From a virus: DNA of 42,809 nucleotides. Below, in pieces: positions 28,537 through 35,022 of this stretch. Each line of letters begins with the position of its first letter. The first letter of the stretch is position 1. A program made the position numbers and the translations under genes. The DNA is taken from IMG/VR virus record IMGVR_UViG_3300030012_003299, positions 1-42,809 of that record, one strand, 5' to 3'. The notes under the pieces are model-generated. The model had not been told where the DNA came from, searched no databases, and saw only the letters and a program-made list of their open reading frames with translations.

Positions 28537-28848
28537 ATGGCTGATGAAATTAAATTTACTGATGAAGAGCTAAAGTCTCTTCAAGAGTTAAGTCAAAGTT
28601 ATCAAAACATTCAAGCGTCTTTCGGACAACTAAAGGTTCAGAAGATTCTTAATCAACAACAAGCTGATGCTTTAGAAGAAGCTGAAGTAAAGATGGATTC
28701 TGATTATAAGGAGATTCAAGACAACGAGCGTAAGTTGGTTGAAGAGTTGAATGAAAAGTACGGTCCTGGTCAGTTAGACCCACAGACTGGAGTATTCACA
28801 CCGGCGCCTAAAGAAGAAGAAGCTGCTGAAGAAGTAGAACAATCTTAA
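28537..28848 (+). CDS. Small acidic coiled-coil-like protein, function unknown (103 aa)
   Basis: ATG at 28537 has a good AAGGAG site nine bases upstream. Residues 1-75 are rich in Glu, Lys, Gln and Leu with heptad-like spacing ('ELKSLQELSQSYQNIQASFG', 'KILNQQQADALEEAEVKM'), predicting a long helix or coiled coil. The C terminus has 'KYGPGQLDPQTGVFTPAP' and then an acidic tail (EEEAAEEVEQS). No enzyme motif, signal peptide or membrane segment is seen. The gene has its own flanking motif-bearing gaps and sits between the fibre locus and the tail sheath. It could be a tail accessory or a chaperone for the fibres; I do not recognise a named family, so the function is left open. Confidence 0.7.
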   Translation: MADEIKFTDEELKSLQELSQSYQNIQASFGQLKVQKILNQQQADALEEAEVKMDSDYKEIQDNERKLVEELNEKYGPGQLDPQTGVFTPAPKEEEAAEEVEQS

Positions 28849-28873
28849 ATAAATCCTTAATCGGTTGTATTTT

Positions 28874-28908
28874 GAAAATTTTCCTTATATTTATATATAA
28901 GAATTTTC
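28874..28908 (+). promoter_or_regulatory. Putative promoter motif within an AT-rich inverted repeat, upstream of sheath gene
   Basis: TATATTTATATAT (28886-28898) is identical to the motif before the tail tube gene. It is embedded in an inverted repeat: left arm gaaaatt (28874-28880) plus cttatat (28884-28890), right arm atataag (28895-28901) plus aattttc (28902-28908), with a 3-base bulge and a 4-base loop. No T-run follows, so promoter or operator is favoured over terminator. Confidence 0.4.
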
Positions 28909-28943
28909 ATATTAATTTTTTAAACCTTTAAAGGAGAAAACAC

Positions 28944-31424
28944 ATGGCAGAGAGAATAGTCAGTCCAGGTGTATTCACTCGTGAGAGAGATTTATCTTTT
29001 TTACCTCAAGGAGTATCTGAGATAGGTGCAGCTATAATTGGCCCGACTAACAAAGGCCCAGCTTTTGTACCTACAATTGTAAGAAATTTCGAAGAGTTTG
29101 AGAAGATTTTTGGTTCTTATAGTAGTGATTACTATACACCCTTTACAGTCAAAAACTATTTAGATAGTGCAGGAACTGTAACAATAGTCAAAGTCGGATA
29201 TCTTGGTGGATACAAGGTATCAGGATTCAACTTAGTGGTAAGCAGTTCAGTACCAGCTGCTGCTGGAACAGAGTTCGTTGTAGCTCAGTTCTTACCAGCT
29301 AAACCAAACAACGATGGTGAAGGACTAATAAGTGGTTCACTTAGTGCATTACCATCAGCAAGTTCGTTCACGTTATCGTTACATGGTGCGAACGCAACCG
29401 CTAGTGTTGCTAGTCTAACATTACAAGAAACAGGTTCACCAGGTGGTGATTTACTAAATGCTTCTTCTAACTTTATACTGAATAAACTACCAACCACGGC
29501 AAATGCACAAAAGATAGGTAGCACCAATGCACCGGCTTATATGTATAAGTTTTTTAGAACAAATCTGAGTGCTTCTTTTGCTAATGGATATATATCTCCA
29601 AGCTCTTCTCTATCAATTGAGAATATTGCTGATAATGGTATTGATTTTGCCTCAGGTACTGAAACAATAGATACTTCGGATGGTAATTACATATCAACCA
29701 TTAGCGGTAACTCAGATGCAGCTTCTGCTAGGACACCTTTTATTCAAGCGCAAGATGGTACTGATTTGTTTAAAATATATACCAGAGGAGCCGGTACAGA
29801 TACAAACAATCACTATGTAGTAATAAGAGATATTAAGAGACCACAAAATTCTAACTCAAGTCCAGATTACGCTGAATTTGGTTTAGCTCTTTACTCTTTA
29901 GATGGTAACTTACTAGAAGCTTACGGTAATCTAAATATGGATCCTGATTCTTCTAATTACATAGTTAAAGTGATTGGTGACTATTTTGAAACTGTGAATA
30001 ACGATGGTGAGATTACATCTTTCGGTGATTATCCTAATCTTTCACAACTCATAAGAATAGGTGACTACAAAGAAGATACATTCGAAAGTAATCCATCTCT
30101 ACAGCCTATGGGATATGCTTCAGTATTAGACCCGATTAAGTCTACTGCTAGTGTTCCATCAGCTTCTTTTAATCGTAGTCAAACGTTACCTCGTATTTCT
30201 GCTGATTATAAAGAAAACCTACCATACGGATTCAAAATCGATCCTCGTTTTGGTGATGATGAGTTGGCAACAAATAAAGAATATTTGTCTCCTATACCTA
30301 AGAGTGAACAAGCTGGTTCAAATGTAGATTTTAGTCTACTGAATATGAAAGGGTTTGGTACTACTGCTAGTTCAGAGTTTACAAAGTACACTAACTTTGC
30401 TATTTCTACAGTAAACCTATCAATATCATCTTCAGTACAGCAGCTGAAGTTCGCTGTTCCATTTCAACATGGGTTTGATGGTATTAACCCGGCAGCTCCA
30501 AAGCATACTGGCACCTCTATTAGCTCTGCTAATACAATGGGATTTGATTGTTCGGATGCCAGTGCTAGTGGTTCAGTTGCTTACAAAAGAGCTATAAACG
30601 CTGTTAGTAATCCTGATGAGTATGATATCAATATGTTGGTGACACCAGGTATTATTCATAAACATCATTCTGTTGTTACGAATCATGCAATTGATAGAAT
30701 TGAAAACAGAGCTGATGCTTTCTATGTAATGGATGGCTCTGATATTGACGATAATGTTGCTACAGCGGTTAATAATGTGGTTAACATAGATAGTAATTAT
30801 GTTGCTACTTATTATCCTTGGGTTAAGATGGATGATCCTTCTAAGAGTTCAGGCACTATTCTCGTACCACCATCGGTAGTAATACCAGGAGTGATTGCTT
30901 TCACAGATAGTGTAGCTCATGAGTGGTTTGCTCCTGCTGGATTAAACAGAGGTGGATTGACAAATGTTAGAATGACTAAGAAGAAACTTACTCATACCGA
31001 TAGAGACCAACTTTACGAAGGTAGAGTCAATCCTATCGCATCCTTTCCAGGTCAAGGTGTAGTTGTATTCGGACAGAAAACACTACAAGCTAAACCATCT
31101 GCTTTGGATAGAATCAACGTAAGAAGACTACTTATCAGATTAAAGAAGTTTATCGCTTCTTCAAGCAGATTCTTAGTATTCGAACAAAACGATTCATCCA
31201 CAAGAAGCAGATTCTTAAATATAGTTAATCCGTTCTTAGAATCAGTTCAAGCCAATAGTGGTTTGAGTGCATTCAAAGTTGTAATGGATGATTCGAACAA
31301 TACTCCTGATGTCATAGACAGAAATCAGTTGGTTGGACAGATATTCATACAGCCTACAAGAACTGCTGAGTTTATTGTATTAGACTTCTCAGTTCTACCA
31401 ACGGGTGCTGCATTTCCTGAATAA
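28944..31424 (+). CDS. Tail sheath protein (826 aa)
   Basis: The N terminus 'SPGVFTRERDLSFLPQGVSE' followed by 'GAAIIGPTNKGPAFVPTIV' and 'FEEFEKIFGSYSSDYYTPFT' is typical of T4 gp18-type contractile sheath proteins. The conserved C-terminal part (about 660-826) has 'NVRRLLIRLKKFIASSSRFL', 'SRFLNIVNPFLESVQ' and 'GQIFIQPTRTAEFIVLDFSV', the region that joins neighbouring subunits. At 826 residues it is longer than T4 gp18 (659), with extra sequence in the middle that would form surface domains. The ATG has an AAAGGAG site. The gene has a motif-bearing gap in front and a strong terminator behind, so it may be transcribed at high level on its own, as suits a major structural protein. Confidence 0.93.
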   Translation: MAERIVSPGVFTRERDLSFLPQGVSEIGAAIIGPTNKGPAFVPTIVRNFEEFEKIFGSYSSDYYTPFTVKNYLDSAGTVTIVKVGYLGGYKVSGFNLVVSSSVPAAAGTEFVVAQFLPAKPNNDGEGLISGSLSALPSASSFTLSLHGANATASVASLTLQETGSPGGDLLNASSNFILNKLPTTANAQKIGSTNAPAYMYKFFRTNLSASFANGYISPSSSLSIENIADNGIDFASGTETIDTSDGNYISTISGNSDAASARTPFIQAQDGTDLFKIYTRGAGTDTNNHYVVIRDIKRPQNSNSSPDYAEFGLALYSLDGNLLEAYGNLNMDPDSSNYIVKVIGDYFETVNNDGEITSFGDYPNLSQLIRIGDYKEDTFESNPSLQPMGYASVLDPIKSTASVPSASFNRSQTLPRISADYKENLPYGFKIDPRFGDDELATNKEYLSPIPKSEQAGSNVDFSLLNMKGFGTTASSEFTKYTNFAISTVNLSISSSVQQLKFAVPFQHGFDGINPAAPKHTGTSISSANTMGFDCSDASASGSVAYKRAINAVSNPDEYDINMLVTPGIIHKHHSVVTNHAIDRIENRADAFYVMDGSDIDDNVATAVNNVVNIDSNYVATYYPWVKMDDPSKSSGTILVPPSVVIPGVIAFTDSVAHEWFAPAGLNRGGLTNVRMTKKKLTHTDRDQLYEGRVNPIASFPGQGVVVFGQKTLQAKPSALDRINVRRLLIRLKKFIASSSRFLVFEQNDSSTRSRFLNIVNPFLESVQANSGLSAFKVVMDDSNNTPDVIDRNQLVGQIFIQPTRTAEFIVLDFSVLPTGAAFPE

Positions 31425-31446
31425 TATGGAGGTGTAAAACAATGAG

Positions 31447-31475
31447 AAAGGGGAACAATTTAGTTCCCCTTTTTT
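31447..31475 (+). terminator. Rho-independent terminator after tail sheath gene
   Basis: A perfect 10-bp stem, AAAGGGGAAC (31447-31456) with GTTCCCCTTT (31463-31472), closes a 6-base loop (AATTTA) and runs into TTTTTT (31470-31475). This is the clearest terminator in the window and would separate sheath from tube transcription. Confidence 0.9.
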
Positions 31476-31543
31476 ATTATATCTAAAAACTATGAAAAAA
31501 CTATGAAATAATAAGGTAATATATTGTATCGATTTTTCAGTTT

Positions 31544-31561
31544 GTTTATATTTATATATGA
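31544..31561 (+). promoter_or_regulatory. Putative promoter motif upstream of tail tube gene
   Basis: TATATTTATATAT (31547-31559) matches exactly the 13 bases found before the sheath gene. It lies after the terminator at 31447-31475 and 45 bases before the ATG at 31592. A new transcription start is needed here if the terminator is efficient, which supports promoter function. Confidence 0.5.
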
Positions 31562-31591
31562 AAGAATTAAACACTAATTAGGAGAACTGAA

Positions 31592-32080
31592 ATGGCAGAA
31601 CTAATCGATCCTTCAGAAATTATGTTTACACCATTTGAACCGAAAGTTAAAAATCGGTTTATTATGTATATCGAAGGAATCCCTGCATATTTAATAAGAG
31701 CAGCTGCTAGACCAGCTATCACATTCGAAGAAATCGAATTAAATCATATCAACGTTAAGAGATATGTTAAAGGAAAAGGTTCTTGGGAACCATTGGAGAT
31801 TACTCTTTACGATCCTATTGTACCATCAGGTGCACAGGCAGTTATGGAATGGGTTAGATTACATAAGGAATCTGTCACAGGTAGAGATGGATATTCAGAC
31901 TTCTATAAGAAAGATGTTACTTTCAACGTATTAGGTCCCGTAGGTGATAAAGTAGAGGAGTGGACACTAAAAGGTGCTATGATTCAATCTGCTAACTTTG
32001 GTGATATGAATTTTGAAACCAACGAACCTAATGATATTACACTAACACTAAGATACGATTACGCTATCTTACAATTCTAA
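31592..32080 (+). CDS. Tail tube protein (162 aa)
   Basis: The size and sequence fit the T4 gp19 family of tube proteins, which stack as hexamers inside the sheath. Visible hallmarks are 'FEPKVKNRFIMYIEGIPAYL' near the N terminus, 'YVKGKGSWEPLEITLYDPI' in the centre, then 'WTLKGAMIQSANFGDMNF' and 'DITLTLRYDYAIL' at the C terminus. T4 gp19 is 163 residues. ATG at 31592 has TTAGGAG upstream. It follows the sheath gene, as in nearly all contractile tails, but is not followed by a portal gene as in T4. Confidence 0.92.
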   Translation: MAELIDPSEIMFTPFEPKVKNRFIMYIEGIPAYLIRAAARPAITFEEIELNHINVKRYVKGKGSWEPLEITLYDPIVPSGAQAVMEWVRLHKESVTGRDGYSDFYKKDVTFNVLGPVGDKVEEWTLKGAMIQSANFGDMNFETNEPNDITLTLRYDYAILQF

Positions 32081-32089
32081 GAGGATAAT

Positions 32090-32299
32090 ATGAGTTTTTT
32101 AAGAGAAATGCTTTCTAGCGATGCTAAAATCTCTAGTAAAAGATTTGTTGGTTTTATGGCATTCTTTATGTTGATTTGTAGTTGGGGTGCTGATACCTTT
32201 TCTGCATTCGAAGTTAAGGATAAGATATTAGAATGCTTTATGTACATTTCAGTCGTTGGATTGGGTGTTACAGCTGCCGAAAAATTCGGTAAAAAATAG
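32090..32299 (+). CDS. Small two-helix membrane protein, possible holin (69 aa)
   Basis: The protein has a short charged N terminus, a hydrophobic stretch at residues 19-37 ('FVGFMAFFMLICSWGADTF'), a short acidic loop (FEVKDK) and a second stretch at about 46-62 ('ILECFMYISVVGLGVTAA'), ending in a basic tail (EKFGKK). The pattern 'SSKRFVGFMAF' with 'GVTAAEKF' is seen in small phage membrane proteins sometimes labelled holin. AGAGGA lies upstream of the ATG and the gap from the tube gene is nine bases, so the two are co-transcribed. A holin would be unusual inside the tail operon. Alternatives are a tail-associated membrane protein or an anti-superinfection protein; no endolysin is visible nearby. 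Confidence 0.6.
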   Translation: MSFLREMLSSDAKISSKRFVGFMAFFMLICSWGADTFSAFEVKDKILECFMYISVVGLGVTAAEKFGKK

Positions 32300-32332
32300 T
32301 TATAGTTCTAAACTAAATCATAGGAGTCAAAT

Positions 32333-33076
32333 ATGGCTGAAGTCAAATTCCCTACGGAAGTAGTGGATTTGCCGTCTAAGGGTTTACTATATCCAGAAGG
32401 TAGTCCCCTATCAACTGGTAAAATAGAAATCAAGTATATGACGGCTAAAGAAGAAGATATACTAACATCTGCTAATCTTATTAAACAAGGTGTGGTTGTT
32501 GAGAAGTTATTAGAATCACTCATAGTAGATAAATCAATTAAAGTAGATGATTTGCTGGTTGGTGATAAAAACTCTGTTCTAATCGCATCAAGAATACTTG
32601 CGTATGGTAAAGAATATGAGGTAGAAATAGGCGGTAGAAAGATAGAAGTAGATTTAACTCAACTAAAAGATATTGAGTTGGATGAGAGTATAGTTACAAA
32701 CGGAGTAAATGAATTTGAGTTTGAACTACCCGCTACAAAAAGGAAATTAACTTTTAAATTACTTACATCAGGTGATGAAAAGACGATAGCTGAAGAAGTA
32801 AAAGGTTATGAGAAAATACATGGTATTGGTTATGAACTAACAACTAGACTAAAACATAGTATCATTTCAGTAGATGGTGATACTAAAAGAGCTAGTATAA
32901 ATAGTTTCGTGGACAATGAGTTTTTATCAAGAGACTCTGTTGCTTTTAGAACTCATGTAGCTCAGATAACACCTGACGTGGATATGACATCAACATACAC
33001 AGATGCTGAAGGAAATGAAAAGGAGTTTACGGTCCCTATGACCGTTACGTTTCTTTGGCCTACCATTGACCTATAA
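32333..33076 (+). CDS. T4 gp26-like baseplate hub / tail assembly chaperone (247 aa)
   Basis: The N terminus 'VVDLPSKGLLYPEGSPLSTG' followed by 'KIEIKYMTAKEEDILTSANL' matches the phage T4 baseplate protein family (Pfam T4_baseplate, gp26-type) as I recall it. Members lie between tube and tape measure genes in other marine T4-like phages and behave as tail assembly chaperones or hub assembly factors. The rest is acidic and beta-rich, ending '...FTVPMTVTFLWPTIDL'. ATG at 32333 has ATAGGAG upstream. Its 3' end overlaps a second open frame in the +1 register (33042-33263), the classic arrangement of a paired chaperone. Function is inferred from family and position. Confidence 0.75.
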   Translation: MAEVKFPTEVVDLPSKGLLYPEGSPLSTGKIEIKYMTAKEEDILTSANLIKQGVVVEKLLESLIVDKSIKVDDLLVGDKNSVLIASRILAYGKEYEVEIGGRKIEVDLTQLKDIELDESIVTNGVNEFEFELPATKRKLTFKLLTSGDEKTIAEEVKGYEKIHGIGYELTTRLKHSIISVDGDTKRASINSFVDNEFLSRDSVAFRTHVAQITPDVDMTSTYTDAEGNEKEFTVPMTVTFLWPTIDL

Positions 33077-33263
33077 GAAAGATTTACACGAACAACTTTT
33101 TCAAATAAGTTTCAATTCACAAGGTATGTTCTCTTTTTCAGAGGTATATAACATGCCTATATATCTTCGTACATTCTATTTTAAAAGATTACAAAAACAT
33201 TTTAAAGATGAAGCTGAGGAGATTAAGAAAGCTCAACAGAGAAATAAATCAACCATTCCTTAA
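33066..33263 (+). CDS. Second tail assembly chaperone component, overlapping (65 aa)
   Basis: The frame is open from 33042 to 33263; the first usable start is TTG at 33066, eleven bases inside the previous gene, and no ribosome site precedes it. The product contains 'GMFSFSEVYNMPIYLRTFYF' followed by a basic, Gln/Lys-rich helix. The 'MPxxLRxFxFxxL' core is typical of the short downstream partner of tail assembly chaperones. It could be made by translational coupling from the TTG or by a +1 (or -2) ribosomal frameshift giving a fusion to the 247-residue protein. The overlap contains TTTC (33048-33052 region), which would allow a Phe tRNA to slip +1, but no well-known slippery signal is present. 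Confidence 0.65.
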   Translation: MTYKKDLHEQLFQISFNSQGMFSFSEVYNMPIYLRTFYFKRLQKHFKDEAEEIKKAQQRNKSTIP

Positions 33264-33280
33264 TACAAAAAATGATTATT

Positions 33281-33299
33281 TTGATATTTATTATTGAAT
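33281..33299 (+). promoter_or_regulatory. Putative promoter motif upstream of the 55-aa gene and tape measure
   Basis: The 70-base gap carries GATATTTATTATTGAATAA, which shares ATATTTAT (33284-33291) with the three other motif-bearing gaps and lies about 50 bases before ATG at 33334. Function is inferred from recurrence and position. Confidence 0.35.
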
Positions 33300-33333
33300 A
33301 ATTCCACACAAATAAATCTAATGGAGAATCAAA

Positions 33334-33501
33334 ATGGCTAAGAGAGATAGTTTATTATTCAAATTCTTTCAGAATTGGAAAAACAAAAAACTAAATAAAG
33401 TCGCTAAAGATTTGTTGAAGAAAGATCCTAAAATTGAAAAGAATCTAAAAGCTCTGTCCAATAGTTTTAAAGAACTAGAAAAAGAGTTAGATAATCGATA
33501 A
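33334..33501 (+). CDS. Small basic protein, function unknown (55 aa)
   Basis: An ATG with ATGGAGAA upstream opens a 55-codon frame that begins MAKRDSLLFKFFQNWKNKK and ends KELEKELDNR, with TAA at 33499-33501. It is Lys-rich in the first half, and the second half looks helical (LKKDPKIEKNLKALSNSFKE). It occupies most of the gap between the chaperone and tape measure genes, has a good ribosome site and ends eleven bases before the next gene, so it is probably real. No family is recognised; a tail assembly or tape measure accessory role is a guess from position. Confidence 0.65.
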   Translation: MAKRDSLLFKFFQNWKNKKLNKVAKDLLKKDPKIEKNLKALSNSFKELEKELDNR

Positions 33502-33512
33502 GAAAGATAATA

Positions 33513-35012
33513 ATGTCTGAATATAAAAGAACTTTAAAAGGCGTAAAACAAAATCTTGAGGATATTGATAAGTTAGAACAAAAGGGTTTAAAAAGCGCAG
33601 TAGATAGAAATAAACTTAGAAAAGAACAACTTCAATTTGAATCAAGAGGTCTTGATATAGAAAGAAAAGTTGATGCGATACAAGATAGTATTCTATCAAA
33701 GTTAGCAAAACAAAAGGGTTTTGAACTTGAGATTGAAGGACTGAAAAAGTTAAGGACTAAAGGAACAAAAGAAGAACAAAAAGCAGCTCAAGATTTACTA
33801 GGAACAGCAGAAGAATATGTAAATAGTCAGATAGATAGTGTCGAGTTTCTTAACAGAATGGCACAAGACTATGGTAAATTGAATGAACAGGCAAGTATCT
33901 TTGGTAAACTTGTAGCTGATAGTGCAGAAGATTTAGAAGATTCTATTAAGACTTCTGCTAAATTTAAAGAGGGTTTTGATACTTTATCAGAAGCTGTGTT
34001 GGGATTTAATATTAAACAAACACTTAGTTTTGCTGGTTTACTTGCTTTAGCTGGTGCTTTTGTACTAAAAATAAAAGAAGTAAGACAAGAATTAGGAACG
34101 ACAGTAGTTCAGTCAACAAGACTTGCTGGTAATATGTCATTAGCTGCTGCTTCTGCTACAGCTTTCGGTGGTAGTGCAGAACAAGCACAGGCTGCTGTAA
34201 CTTCATTAGTAGATGAGTTTGGTTCTTTAGATGTCGTAAGTGCTAGAGTATCAGCTCAGTTAGGTTCGATAACAGGTCAGTTTGGTTTAAGTGGAGATAA
34301 TGCTGGTAAGTTACTAAAACAAATGCAAGCTATAAATGGTGCTTCAATAGAAACTAACTTAAACTTAATAGGTTCTGTTGGTGAACTTGCTAGAGCTGAA
34401 GGAGTTGCTCCTGCTAAAGTTCTAAACGATATAGCTAGTGATACAGAATCATTTGCTCTTTTTGCAAGAGATGGTGGAAGAAATATTGCCAGAGCTGCTA
34501 TTCAGGCTGCTAAACTCGGTATAAATATGGGTAAAGTAGCTAGTATAGCTGAAAGTTTATTAGATTTTGAAACTTCTATAGAAAAGCAAATGGAAGCTTC
34601 TGTTTTATTAGGTAGACAACTTAATTTAGATAAAGCTAGAGAGTTAGCTTTAACAGGAGACTTAGAGAGTTTACAAAGAGAGTTAGTAAGACAAGTTGGA
34701 ACTCAAGCAGAGTTTCAAGCTTTAAATTTTATACAAAGAAAAGCTTTAGCAGATGCTATAGGTGTTAGTGCGGCTGAGTTAGGTAAGTTAGTAGCTGGTG
34801 GTGGGGGCATAGCAGCTGGTGCTCCAAAAGCACAAACAGGTGGTGTAGTTAGACAAACAGGTTTAGCTGTAGTTCATAGAGGTGAAACTATAGCTGGTTC
34901 ACAATTTGGTGGAAGAGAAAGTAATAAGTTACTAAAACAAATATTAGAACAAAACGCAACGTTAATGAATAGATTAACAAATAAGGTTAGTGACCTTGGA
35001 TTAAACTCATAG
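33513..35012 (+). CDS. Tape measure protein, gp29-like (499 aa)
   Basis: The protein is strongly helical. Residues 1-130 are Lys/Glu/Gln-rich coiled coil ('KLEQKGLKSAVDRNKLRKEQ'), followed by a hydrophobic segment at about 165-190 ('TLSFAGLLALAGAFVLKIKE'). Then come Ala/Gly/Ser-rich helices ('MSLAAASATAFGGSAEQAQA', 'NIARAAIQAAKLGINMGKVA') and a Gly/Ala linker near the C terminus (VAGGGGIAAGAPKAQTGG). This matches tape measure proteins, which set tail length and occupy the tube. It is short; T4 gp29 has 590 residues. Position just downstream of the chaperone pair supports the call. The ribosome site is weak (AAGAAAG) before ATG 33513, suggesting coupling to the 55-residue gene. Confidence 0.8.
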   Translation: MSEYKRTLKGVKQNLEDIDKLEQKGLKSAVDRNKLRKEQLQFESRGLDIERKVDAIQDSILSKLAKQKGFELEIEGLKKLRTKGTKEEQKAAQDLLGTAEEYVNSQIDSVEFLNRMAQDYGKLNEQASIFGKLVADSAEDLEDSIKTSAKFKEGFDTLSEAVLGFNIKQTLSFAGLLALAGAFVLKIKEVRQELGTTVVQSTRLAGNMSLAAASATAFGGSAEQAQAAVTSLVDEFGSLDVVSARVSAQLGSITGQFGLSGDNAGKLLKQMQAINGASIETNLNLIGSVGELARAEGVAPAKVLNDIASDTESFALFARDGGRNIARAAIQAAKLGINMGKVASIAESLLDFETSIEKQMEASVLLGRQLNLDKARELALTGDLESLQRELVRQVGTQAEFQALNFIQRKALADAIGVSAAELGKLVAGGGGIAAGAPKAQTGGVVRQTGLAVVHRGETIAGSQFGGRESNKLLKQILEQNATLMNRLTNKVSDLGLNS

Positions 35013-35022
35013 GAGATAGGAA

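Noticed and set aside
1867-34527. T4 late promoter sequence TATAAATA on the + strand at 1867, 14881 and 34520
   Set aside because: All three are inside coding sequence, far from gene starts, and expected by chance in AT-rich DNA.
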